DNA from: Ancylobacter tetraedralis
Lineage (GTDB): Bacteria > Pseudomonadota > Alphaproteobacteria > Rhizobiales > Xanthobacteraceae
Reading direction: 5' to 3'
DNA length: 64,000 nucleotides
Assembly: GCF_014195655.1 (NCBI RefSeq)
Contig: NZ_JACICD010000013.1
Coordinates: 40,114-104,113 of the forward strand
Shown here in pieces: positions 45,446 through 53,478 of the stretch. The notes beneath the pieces are model-generated. The model was not told where the DNA came from. It saw only the letters and a list, made by a program, of their open reading frames with translations, and searched no databases. Each line of letters begins with the position of its first letter. Position 1 is the stretch's first letter. The translations under genes and the position numbers were made by a program.

Positions 45446-47122
45446 ATGGAAGCGACCCTGTCCCCCAGCCGCTCATCTTCCGACCGCTCGCCTCCCGACA
45501 GTACGCCGCTTTTCGAGGTCAGCGACCTCAATGTCGGCTTCGACACGCCGGATGGCGCGGTCCTGGCGGTGCGCGGCATCCATCTCGCGCTGCATGCCGG
45601 CGAGACGCTCGCCGTGGTCGGCGAGAGCGGCTCCGGCAAGAGCCAGACCATGATGGCCGCCATGGGTCTTCTGGCCAAGAACGGCCGCGCCACGGGGAGC
45701 GTGCGCTATCGCGGCCGGGAGATTCTCGGGCTGAAGGCAGCCGCGCTGAACGAGGTGCGCGGCGCGAAGATCGGCATGATCTTCCAGGAGCCGATGACCT
45801 CGCTCGACCCGCTTTACACCATCGGCAACCAGATCGCCGAGCCGCTGACCCGGCATCTGCGGCTGAGCGGGCGGGCGGCGCGCCAGCGCGCGGTGGAATT
45901 GCTGACCCTGGTCGGCATTCCCGATCCCGCCCGCCGGCTCGATGCCTATCCGCACGAGCTTTCCGGCGGCCAGCGCCAGCGCGTGATGATCGCCATGGCG
46001 CTCGCCGCCGAGCCGGACGTGCTGATCGCCGACGAGCCGACCACCGCGCTCGACGTGACGGTGCAGGCGCAGATCATCGATCTCTTGCGCACGCTGCAGC
46101 GGCGCTTCGGCATGGGCATCGTCTTCATCACCCACGATCTCGGCCTCGCCCGGCACTTCGCCGATCGGGTGGCGGTAATGCGCCACGGCCTCGTGGTGGA
46201 GGAAGGCCCGGCGAGCGAGGTGCTCACCGCGCCGAGGGCCGAGTACACGCGCATGCTGCTCGCCGCCGAGCCGACCGGCACCAAGGCGCCCCCGCCGCCC
46301 GACGCGCCGATCGTGCTGGAAGCGCAGCGCCTCAACGTCACGTTCAGGATCGGCGGCGGCCTGTTTGCCGGCCCGCCGCTGGTCATCCATGCCGTGAACA
46401 ATGTCAGCGTCACGCTGCGCGAGGGCCAGACCATCGGCATTGTCGGCGAATCCGGCTCGGGCAAGTCGACGCTGGGGCGGGCGCTGATCCGGCTGATCGA
46501 GGCGCAGGGTGACATCCGCCTGTTCGGCGAGCCGGTGAACGCGATCGACGCGCAATCGCTGCGGGCGCTGCGGCGGCAGGTGCAGATCGTGTTCCAGGAC
46601 CCGTTCGGCTCGCTCTCCCCGCGCATGACCGTGGGCGAGATCATCACCGAGGGTCTGCGCGTGCATGCGCCCGAGCTCGACCGGCGGGCGCGCGAGCGGC
46701 GCGCCGTGGAAGCGCTGGAGGATGTCAGCCTCGACCCGGCGTTGCGCAACCGCTACCCGCACGAATTCTCCGGCGGACAGCGCCAGCGCATCGCCATCGC
46801 CCGCGCGGTGATTCTGAAGCCCCGCGTGCTGGTGCTGGACGAGCCGACCTCGGCACTCGACCGCTCGGTGCAGAAGGACATCGTCGACCTGCTGCGGCGG
46901 CTGCAGGGCGCGCACCGCCTGTCCTATCTCTTCATCAGCCACGACCTCTCGGTGGTGCGCGCGCTGTCGGACTGGATCATGGTGATGCGCGCGGGGCAGC
47001 TGGTGGAGGCGGGACCCACCGACGAGGTGTTCCGCGCCCCGGCCGCCGCCTATACGCGCGAGCTGATCGCCGCCGCGTTCGGCCTCGACGAGGCTCACGC
47101 GCCGGCGGCGGCGCGCGCCTGA
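45446..47122 (+). CDS. oppDF: Fused OppD-OppF type double ATPase
   Basis: A 558-residue protein carrying two complete ABC ATPase domains. The first has [28 protein letters not shown] and ADEPTTALD. The second has [28 protein letters not shown] and LDEPTSALD. Both have intact switch histidines (ITHDLG, ISHDLS). It powers peptide import with OppBC. ATG 45446 lies one base after the oppC stop. Confidence 0.95.
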   Translation: MEATLSPSRSSSDRSPPDSTPLFEVSDLNVGFDTPDGAVLAVRGIHLALHAGETLAVVGESGSGKSQTMMAAMGLLAKNGRATGSVRYRGREILGLKAAALNEVRGAKIGMIFQEPMTSLDPLYTIGNQIAEPLTRHLRLSGRAARQRAVELLTLVGIPDPARRLDAYPHELSGGQRQRVMIAMALAAEPDVLIADEPTTALDVTVQAQIIDLLRTLQRRFGMGIVFITHDLGLARHFADRVAVMRHGLVVEEGPASEVLTAPRAEYTRMLLAAEPTGTKAPPPPDAPIVLEAQRLNVTFRIGGGLFAGPPLVIHAVNNVSVTLREGQTIGIVGESGSGKSTLGRALIRLIEAQGDIRLFGEPVNAIDAQSLRALRRQVQIVFQDPFGSLSPRMTVGEIITEGLRVHAPELDRRARERRAVEALEDVSLDPALRNRYPHEFSGGQRQRIAIARAVILKPRVLVLDEPTSALDRSVQKDIVDLLRRLQGAHRLSYLFISHDLSVVRALSDWIMVMRAGQLVEAGPTDEVFRAPAAAYTRELIAAAFGLDEAHAPAAARA

Positions 47123-47134
47123 AGCAGGCGTGCA

Positions 47135-47173
47135 CCGAATGCGCGGCCCGGCGAGGCTTGGCTGCGCATTCGG
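47135..47173 (+). terminator. Hairpin after the opp operon
   Basis: CCGAATGCGC pairs perfectly with GCGCATTCGG over ten base pairs with a 19-base loop, starting 13 bases after the oppDF stop. No U-tract follows. It may terminate the opp transcript or serve as an operator ahead of the carnitine-binding gene. Confidence 0.5.
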
Positions 47174-47277
47174 TCATGTGGACTTCGAATGCAGTCAATC
47201 AGCTGACGATGCGGGGGGTAGGCTTTTCCTTGCGGTGCCGGTGTCAACGGCATGATCGCCAACACGAGGGAACAGCA

Positions 47278-48222
47278 ATGATTTCACGCCTTTTCGTGGC
47301 CTGTGCTGCCTTATCCGCGACGCTCCTGTCGTCTTCGGCCTTCGCCGCCGATCCGGCGACCTGCGCCAAGCCGCGCTTTTCCGATGTCGGCTGGACCGAC
47401 ATCACCGCCACCACGGAGATCGCCCGGCAGTTGCTGGACGGGCTCGGCTACAAGCCGGAAGTCTCGGTGCTCTCGGTCGCCATCACCTTCAAGGCGCTGG
47501 AGAACGGCGACCGCGACGTGTTCCTCGGCAACTGGATGCCGCTGCAGGAGCCGACGCAGGTGCCGCTGGTCAAGGCCGGCAAGATCGACATCGTCGCCAC
47601 CAATCTCGAAGGCGCCCGCATCGGCTTCGCCACCTCCAAGGCCGCCTACGACGCGGGGCTCAAGACCTATGCCGACATCGCCACGTTCAAGGACAAGCTG
47701 GGCGGAAAGATCTACGGCATCGAGGCGGGCAGCGGCGCCAACAACACCATCACCAGGATGATCGCGGACAACACGTTCGGCCTGAAGGGCTTCGACCTCG
47801 TCGAATCCAGCGAGCAGGGCATGCTCGCCCAGGTCACGCAGAAGATCCGCCAGAAGGAGCCGGTGGTGTTCTTCGGCTGGCGGCCGCATCCGATGAACGT
47901 CAACATGCCGATCACCTACCTCGCCGACGGCAATGACGTGTTCGGCCCCCATGACGGCGGCGCCACCGTGGTGACGCTGTCCCGGCCGGGCTATGTGAAG
48001 GACTGCCCGAATGTCGGCAAGCTGCTGACCAACCTCGTCTTCGACGTGGCGATGGAAGACCAGCTGATGAGCGACATACTCGACAAGGGCCAGACCGCGG
48101 ATGTCGCCGTGCGCACCTGGCTCAAGGCCAACCCGGCGGCGGTGGAGCGCTGGCTCGCCGGCGTCACCACGCTGGACGGCAAGCCCGGCACGGCTGCGGT
48201 CAAGAGCGGGCTCGGCCTCTGA
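47278..48222 (+). CDS. caiX: Quaternary-amine ABC substrate-binding protein, CaiX (carnitine) or ChoX-like
   Basis: A 314-residue periplasmic SBP of the OpuAC/ChoX class with a Sec signal ending SSAFA-ADP. WTDITATTEIARQLLDGLGY, GNWMPLQEP and FFGWRPHPMNV carry the aromatic residues that cage a trimethylammonium group. By sequence alone I would call it choline/betaine binding. The neighbouring carnitine-degradation genes (cdhR, cdhC, cdhA-cdhB) match the Pseudomonas caiX-cdhCAB arrangement, so L-carnitine is the likelier ligand. No permease or ATPase is encoded beside it, so it probably uses a shared core transporter elsewhere, as CaiX does. Confidence 0.85.
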   Translation: MISRLFVACAALSATLLSSSAFAADPATCAKPRFSDVGWTDITATTEIARQLLDGLGYKPEVSVLSVAITFKALENGDRDVFLGNWMPLQEPTQVPLVKAGKIDIVATNLEGARIGFATSKAAYDAGLKTYADIATFKDKLGGKIYGIEAGSGANNTITRMIADNTFGLKGFDLVESSEQGMLAQVTQKIRQKEPVVFFGWRPHPMNVNMPITYLADGNDVFGPHDGGATVVTLSRPGYVKDCPNVGKLLTNLVFDVAMEDQLMSDILDKGQTADVAVRTWLKANPAAVERWLAGVTTLDGKPGTAAVKSGLGL

Positions 48223-48245
48223 GCCGACAGCCGGATCGACAAAAC

Positions 48246-48279
48246 CGAAGGGCCCGGTTCGTCACAGCCGGGCCCTTCG
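48246..48279. terminator. Bidirectional hairpin between caiX and cdhR
   Basis: CGAAGGGCCCGG and CCGGGCCCTTCG form a perfect 12-base stem with a ten-base loop, 24 bases after the caiX stop. It overlaps the last codons of cdhR, which converges on caiX, and can serve both. Confidence 0.75.
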
Positions 48280-49227
48280 TGCGGCCGAGGGCGGCTGGCC
48301 GAACTGGCGGCGAAACGCGCGCGACAGCGAGGCGATGGCGGAAAAGCCGGTGCGCTCGGCGATGTCGGCGATTGGCAGGTTGGTGTCCAGCACCAGCCGC
48401 CGCGCCGCGTTGAGCCGCAGCGTGACGTAATAGGCGCCCGGCGCGACGTCCACCGTGCGCAGGAACAGCGATTCCAGGCTGCGCGTCGACACGCCCACCC
48501 GCCGGGCAACGGCCGCGATGGTCAGCGGCTGGTCGATATGCGTCTCCATGATGCGGATCGCCTCGGCCACGCGCGGCTCGTGCTGGCGGATGCGCCCCAG
48601 CGAGACGATGGGCTGCACGTCCGAGCCGGTGCGCACCTCCTCATAGATGTACAGGCTCGCCACATCGAGCGCCGCCGAATAGCCCTGCCGCGCGCGGATC
48701 AGCGCCAGCATGCAGTCGAGCGCCGGCGTCGCCCCGCCGGTGGTGAAGACCGGCTCGTCCACCACCCAGCGATCCGGCTGCACGTCGGCATGGGGAAAGC
48801 GGGCGGCGAAATCCTCCAGATCCTCCCAATGCGTGGTGGCGCGGCGCCCGTCGAGCAGGCCGGCATAGCCGAGCAGCCACGATCCCGATTCGATGCCGCC
48901 GACAATGGCCGAGCGCTTGGCCCCCATGCGGATCGCCTTGAGCACCGGCGCCGACGCATGGGTCGAGACATCGAACGCCGCCACCAGCACCAGCGCGTCC
49001 TGGCGCACGGCAGGGTCGAACGCGCCGTCCACCGGAATCGGCAGCCCGCAGCTCGCCACCGGCATCGCCCCGTCGATCGAGGTCAGCCGCCAGCGATAGG
49101 CGGGCCGGCCGAGCACGCGGTTCGCCCCGCGCATCGGGTCCAGCGTCGCCGCCAGCGAGAGCAGCGACAGCCCGGAGAAGAGCAGCAGCGTGACGTCGAG
49201 CGGCTCGTTGGAATGGGCGAAGATCAT
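48262..49227 (-). CDS. cdhR: GlxA-type AraC-family regulator, CdhR-like
   Basis: A 321-residue regulator: an N-terminal DJ-1/PfpI-like domain (VTLLLFSGLSLLSLAATLDP, ESGSWLLGYAGLLDGRRATTHW) and a C-terminal AraC helix-turn-helix pair (TIAAVARRVGVSTRSLESLF and IADIAERTGFSAIASLSRAF). This is the class that includes CdhR and GbdR, activators of carnitine and glycine betaine catabolism. ATG 49227 is chosen over TTG 49281. It is divergent from the carnitine catabolic genes with a 112-base spacer, the expected place for its operator. Confidence 0.88.
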   Translation of the reverse strand: MIFAHSNEPLDVTLLLFSGLSLLSLAATLDPMRGANRVLGRPAYRWRLTSIDGAMPVASCGLPIPVDGAFDPAVRQDALVLVAAFDVSTHASAPVLKAIRMGAKRSAIVGGIESGSWLLGYAGLLDGRRATTHWEDLEDFAARFPHADVQPDRWVVDEPVFTTGGATPALDCMLALIRARQGYSAALDVASLYIYEEVRTGSDVQPIVSLGRIRQHEPRVAEAIRIMETHIDQPLTIAAVARRVGVSTRSLESLFLRTVDVAPGAYYVTLRLNAARRLVLDTNLPIADIAERTGFSAIASLSRAFRRQFGQPPSAARRARL

Positions 49228-49339
49228 GGAAACACGATCGCGACGGCGGTTTCGCAAAAGGAAAAATGCTCTGCGGATCAAGTTGCGTCACATCGGCGCT
49301 TTGCCGTCAAGCTCCGGCTCGGCAAGCGTGGAGGTTTCG

Positions 49340-50242
49340 ATGCCGCTTTCGATGAATCGCGAGGTCTTCATCACCTGTGCCGTCACCGGCGCCGGGGATA
49401 CGGTGGCGAAGTCGCCGCATGTGCCGGTGACACCGCAACAGATCGCGGAAAGCGCCATCGATGCGGCCCGAGCCGGTGCCGCCATCGTGCATTGCCATGT
49501 GCGCGATCCGGAAACCGGCGCGGCCTCGCGCCGGGTCGATCTCTACCGCGAGGTGACCGACCGCATCCGCGATTCGGAGGTCGACGTGGTGCTCAACCTC
49601 ACCGCCGGCATGGGTGGCGACCTGGTATTCGGCGGGGTCGAGAGTCCCTTCCCGCTCAACGCGGCGGCCACCGACATGGCGGGGGCGAGCGAGCGCGTCG
49701 CCCATGTCGCGCAGTGCCTGCCGGAGATCTGCACGCTCGATTGCGGCACCATGAATTTCAGCCTCGGCGACTATGTCATGACCAACACGCCCGCCATGCT
49801 GCGCGAGATGGCGCGGCAGATGACGGCGCTGGGCGTGCGGCCCGAGATCGAGGCCTTCGACACCGGCCATCTCTGGTTCGCCAAGCAGCTGGCCGAGGAA
49901 GGCCTGATCGAGGACCCGGTGCTGATCCAGCTCTGCATGGGCATTCCCTGGGGCGCGCCGGACGACCTCAACACCTACATGGCGATGGTCAACAATGTCC
50001 CCGAGAGCTGGACCTTCTCGGCCTTCTCCATCGGCCGCAACGCCATGGCCTACCCCGCCGCCGCCGTGCTGGCGGGCGGCAATGTCCGCGTCGGGCTGGA
50101 AGACAACCTCTATGCCGGCAAGGGCCAGCTCGCCACCAACGCGCAGCTGGTGGAGAAGGCGGCCAGCGTCGTCACCAACATGGGCGCGCGCATCCTCGGT
50201 CCGGCGGACGTGCGCGCGAAGCTCAAACTCGTGAAGCGCTGA
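49340..50242 (+). CDS. cdhC: BKACE-family beta-keto acid cleavage enzyme, 3-dehydrocarnitine cleavage
   Basis: A 300-residue TIM-barrel BKACE (DUF849) enzyme with the zinc motif AAIVHCHVRDPETG and ITCAVTGAGDT at the start. BKACEs cleave a beta-keto acid with acetyl-CoA to acetoacetate and a CoA thioester. CdhC does this with 3-dehydrocarnitine and gives betainyl-CoA. GGAGG at 49330-49334 supports ATG 49340. It is 13 bases upstream of the fused dehydrogenase-thioesterase, so all three steps from carnitine to glycine betaine are encoded together. Confidence 0.88.
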   Translation: MPLSMNREVFITCAVTGAGDTVAKSPHVPVTPQQIAESAIDAARAGAAIVHCHVRDPETGAASRRVDLYREVTDRIRDSEVDVVLNLTAGMGGDLVFGGVESPFPLNAAATDMAGASERVAHVAQCLPEICTLDCGTMNFSLGDYVMTNTPAMLREMARQMTALGVRPEIEAFDTGHLWFAKQLAEEGLIEDPVLIQLCMGIPWGAPDDLNTYMAMVNNVPESWTFSAFSIGRNAMAYPAAAVLAGGNVRVGLEDNLYAGKGQLATNAQLVEKAASVVTNMGARILGPADVRAKLKLVKR

Positions 50243-50255
50243 GAGACAGGACCTC

Positions 50256-51821
50256 GTGAGAGACATGGACATGACGACACCTCCCCCTTGCTCCCCCTCC
50301 TCTCTCGCCCCCCTCTCTCGCGTCGCCTGCATCGGCGGCGGCGTCATCGGCGGCGGGTGGATCGCCCGCTTCGTGCTCGCCGGCATCGATGTGAAGGTGT
50401 TCGATCCTCACCCGGAGGCCGAGCGGATCGTCGCCGAGGTGCTGGCCAATGCCGAGCGCGCCTATGGCCTGCTCACCGGCGCGCCACTGCCCCCGCGCGG
50501 GCGACTGAGCTTCTGCGCCACCGTGGCGGAAGCGGTGGCGCAGGCGCAATGGGTGCAGGAGAGCGTGCCCGAGCGTCTGGACCTCAAACGCCGCGTGTTG
50601 GCGCAGATCGACGCCGCCGCGCCGCCGGAAGCGCTCATCGGCTCCTCGACATCAGGCCTCAAGCCGTCCGACCTGCAGGAAGGGCTGGCGCATCCCGAAC
50701 GGCTGTTCGTCGCCCATCCCTACAACCCGGTTTACCTGCTGCCCCTCGTCGAGATCGTCGGCGGCACCGAGACCGCGCCCGGCACAATCGCGCAAGCGAA
50801 GGCGGTGCTGGAAGCCATCGGCATGAAGGGCGTGGTCATCGCCCGCGAGATCGAGGCCTTCGTCGGCGACAGGCTGCTGGAGGCGCTGTGGCGCGAGGCG
50901 CTGTGGCTGATCAAGGACGACATCTGCGACGTCGAGACGCTGGACGACGTGATCCGCTATTCCTTCGGCCTGCGCTGGGCGCAAATGGGCCTGTTCCAGA
51001 CCTACCGCATCGCCGGCGGCGAGGCCGGCATGCGCCATTTCCTCGCGCAGTTCGGCCCGTGCCTCGCATGGCCCTGGAGCAAGCTCACCGACGTGGTCGA
51101 CCTCGACGACGCGCTGGTGGAGAAGATCGGCGCGCAGTCGGATGCGCAGGCGGACGGCCTGTCCATCCGCGAGCTGGAGCGGATCCGCGACGAGAACCTG
51201 GTCGGCATCGTGCAGGCGCTCAAGGCCAGCCGCGAGGGCGAGGGCTGGGGCGCGGGCAAGCTGCTGGCCGATTTCGAGCGACGGCTATGGTCGGCCGCCG
51301 GAGATCGCCGGGCGCCGGACGCGCCGGACGCGAGCGCACCGCTGGCGCTGGTCGAGACGCGGGTATCCCCCGCCTGGATCGACTATAATGGTCACATGAC
51401 CGAGCACCGCTATCTCCAGGTGTTCGGCGATACCACGGATGCGCTGCTGCGCCGGATCGGCGTCGACCTCGCCTATGTCGAGGCCGGCCACAGCTACTAC
51501 ACCGTGGAAACCCACCTGCGGCACCTCGACGAGGCCAAGCTCGGCGAGACGCTACGGGCGACCTGCCAGATTCTCGCCAGCGACGACAAGCGGCTGCACC
51601 TGTTCCACCGCCTCTTTGCCGGGCCGGAGGGCCGCGAGATCGCCACCGCCGAGCACATGCTGCTGCATGTCGACACGCAGGCGGGACGCGCCACGCCCGC
51701 CCCGGCCGAGGTGCTCGCCCGGCTGGCCCCGCTCGCCGAGGCCCATGCCCGCCTGCCCGCCCCGCCGGCGGCCGGGCGTGCCGTGGGGCAGAAGCGGGCG
51801 TCCCTCGCCGCCACCGCCTGA
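50256..51821 (+). CDS. cdhA: L-carnitine dehydrogenase fused to a betainyl-CoA thioesterase-like domain
   Basis: A 521-residue fusion. Residues 20-335 are a 3-hydroxyacyl-CoA-dehydrogenase-type NAD enzyme with GGGVIGGGWIARFVLAG and LFVAHPYNPVYLLPLVEI, the pattern of L-carnitine 3-dehydrogenase. Residues 355-490 are a hotdog thioesterase with WIDYNGHMTEHRYLQVF, whose aspartate is the expected catalytic residue. In pseudomonads these are separate CdhA and CdhB proteins. Rhizobial carnitine loci have the fused form. It converts carnitine to 3-dehydrocarnitine and releases glycine betaine from betainyl-CoA. Translation starts at GTG 50256 (AGGA spaced correctly) or ATG 50265. Confidence 0.9.
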   Translation: MRDMDMTTPPPCSPSSLAPLSRVACIGGGVIGGGWIARFVLAGIDVKVFDPHPEAERIVAEVLANAERAYGLLTGAPLPPRGRLSFCATVAEAVAQAQWVQESVPERLDLKRRVLAQIDAAAPPEALIGSSTSGLKPSDLQEGLAHPERLFVAHPYNPVYLLPLVEIVGGTETAPGTIAQAKAVLEAIGMKGVVIAREIEAFVGDRLLEALWREALWLIKDDICDVETLDDVIRYSFGLRWAQMGLFQTYRIAGGEAGMRHFLAQFGPCLAWPWSKLTDVVDLDDALVEKIGAQSDAQADGLSIRELERIRDENLVGIVQALKASREGEGWGAGKLLADFERRLWSAAGDRRAPDAPDASAPLALVETRVSPAWIDYNGHMTEHRYLQVFGDTTDALLRRIGVDLAYVEAGHSYYTVETHLRHLDEAKLGETLRATCQILASDDKRLHLFHRLFAGPEGREIATAEHMLLHVDTQAGRATPAPAEVLARLAPLAEAHARLPAPPAAGRAVGQKRASLAATA

Positions 51822-51890
51822 GACGACGTCGTGAAGGGGGCCGGCTGCGCCCCCCTCCCCGCGGCGGCGCAAGCGGGTTAGACAGGGGGC

Positions 51891-52388
51891 ATGGCCGCTC
51901 GCCCTCTCGTCCTCTTTCCCGATCCCCGCCTCCGACAGGTCGCCGCGCCGGTGACCCATTTCGACGCCGAGCTTCGGCACCTCGCCGACGACCTCGTCGA
52001 CACGATGCGGGCGGCGCCCGGCATCGGCATCACCGCCCCGCATATCGGCGTGCCGCTGCGCCTGGTCGCGCTCGAACTGCCGGGCACGAGCGTGCGCTTC
52101 TATGCCAACCCGGCCATCCTCTGGCATTCGGTGGAGACGGCGCGCCATGCGGAGGGCAGCGTCTCCATGCCCGGCCACACCGAGGAGGTGGAGCGCCCGG
52201 CCCGCGTGCGGGTGCGCTATCAGGACCTCGATGGTCAGGTTCAGGAGGAGGAGGCCGACGGCCTGCTCGCCGTGTGCCATCAGCACGAGATCGACCAGCT
52301 CGACGGCATCTTCTGGATCCAGCGCCTCTCACGGCTGAAGCGTGAGAGGCTGGTCAAACGGCACCAGAAGCAATCGGCCGCGCGCTGA
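51891..52388 (+). CDS. Peptide-deformylase-like protein lacking metal ligands
   Basis: A 165-residue member of the peptide deformylase fold, full length for the family. The three catalytic motifs are altered. GxGxAAxQ reads GIGITAPH (44-51), so the active-site glutamine is His51. EGCLS reads EGSVS, so the metal cysteine is Ser90. QHExDH reads QHEIDQ (131-136), so one metal histidine is Gln136. Only His132 and Glu133 remain. A normal deformylase reaction is unlikely. It may be a pseudoenzyme or bind formyl-peptides. It is 69 bases after the carnitine fusion gene and may be independent of it. The real def gene must lie elsewhere. Confidence 0.85.
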   Translation: MAARPLVLFPDPRLRQVAAPVTHFDAELRHLADDLVDTMRAAPGIGITAPHIGVPLRLVALELPGTSVRFYANPAILWHSVETARHAEGSVSMPGHTEEVERPARVRVRYQDLDGQVQEEEADGLLAVCHQHEIDQLDGIFWIQRLSRLKRERLVKRHQKQSAAR

Positions 52389-52881
52389 CTCTCTCTGCGC
52401 CTGCGCAGAAGGCAAGGGGAGTGGTGAAACGCCATCCCGCTATGGCGCTTCTCCGCGCGCCGGCGTGGCGACGATTCGATGCCACCCGGCGACATCCCGT
52501 CCCTCGCATGCGCGACCCGAGCCCGGCATAAAGCGAATCCTGCGAGCCGATTCTGCGCGAAAGATATGGATGATTCCGTGATTATTGGTCATAATTACGA
52601 TGTATACAAAAGTATTATCGTTAATATTCACTCCTTACGTTCCTATACAAAATTCAATATTGTTCGAGAGAAATATCGATACTTCAGACGAAATTGAGAC
52701 TATTATTTGATAACTACATAAGTATTTACTTGAATATCGATCTTCGGCGGTCATCGGAGAGGCTCTAATCATTCCAACAGAGCGCTGGCGTGAAACCTGC
52801 GAACCGGCTATGTCAAGGAGGCGCGGTCAGGCGGAAGGATCGCGTGCGAATCCCGGTACGGATCCGGAACGTGGGGAAAGA
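52389..52881. promoter_or_regulatory. 493-bp intergenic region with AT-rich island upstream of the heptose genes
   Basis: A six-base hairpin (TCTGCG/CGCAGA, 52394-52409) follows the deformylase-like gene and may be its terminator. From about 52555 to 52745 the sequence is strongly AT-rich, with ATATCGAT at 52673-52680 and 52734-52741, the same word as in the capsule islands. GGGGAAAG precedes gmhA at 52882. No gene or RNA is visible. Confidence 0.5.
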
Positions 52882-53478
52882 ATGCTGACGGTTTCCACCG
52901 ACAAGACGGCGGTCATCGCTGCCTATCTGGCCGAGACCGAGCAGGTCATCCGGCGTCTCGCGCCGCTCAGCGGCGGGATCGAAGCCGCCGCCGAGGCCTG
53001 GATGACGGCGCTGCGCAACGGCGGCAAGGTGATCTTCTGCGGCAATGGCGGATCGGCGGCGGACGCGCAGCATCTGGCGGCCGAGTTGATGGGCCGCTTC
53101 CTGTTCGACCGCGATCCGATGGCGGCCCTGTCGCTCACCGTGGACACCTCGGCGCTCACCGCCATCGGCAATGATTACGGCTTTGAGAACGTGTTCTCCC
53201 GGCAGCTGCGCGGCATCGGCCGCGCGGGGGACGTTCTGGTCGGCATGTCCACCAGCGGCAACAGCGCCAATGTCGTGCGCGCCTTCGAGGCGGCGCGGGA
53301 GATGGGCATTGTCACCATGGGCCTCACCGGCGAAGGCGGCGGCGCGATGGCCGCGCTGTCGGATGTGCTCCTCGCGGTGCCGCACAAGCAGACGAACCAC
53401 ATCCAGGAAGCCCATATCACCCTCGGGCACCTGATCTGCGCGCTGGTCGAGTCGGCCCTTTGCTCTCCCAAGCGCTGA
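52882..53478 (+). CDS. gmhA: D-sedoheptulose-7-phosphate isomerase
   Basis: A 198-residue SIS-domain protein. CGNGGSAADAQHLAAELMGRF is the GmhA signature, and MSTSGNSANVVRAF forms the phosphate-binding loop. It converts sedoheptulose-7-P to D-glycero-D-manno-heptose-7-P. ATG 52882 is chosen for the GGGGAAAG site. It overlaps the next gene by 19 bases and starts a four-gene heptose/glycosyltransferase operon. Confidence 0.94.
   Translation: MLTVSTDKTAVIAAYLAETEQVIRRLAPLSGGIEAAAEAWMTALRNGGKVIFCGNGGSAADAQHLAAELMGRFLFDRDPMAALSLTVDTSALTAIGNDYGFENVFSRQLRGIGRAGDVLVGMSTSGNSANVVRAFEAAREMGIVTMGLTGEGGGAMAALSDVLLAVPHKQTNHIQEAHITLGHLICALVESALCSPKR

Noticed and set aside
47135..47173. Hairpin considered as a CdhR operator
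   Set aside because: CdhR-type sites are expected near the divergent cdhR-cdhC promoter or directly before caiX. This perfect long stem sits just after oppDF, so a transcript-end role is simpler.
47278..48222. Calling the binding protein ChoX (choline)
   Set aside because: The sequence class allows it, but no choline-oxidation genes are nearby and the carnitine cluster is directly adjacent, so CaiX is preferred. The alternative is noted in the entry.
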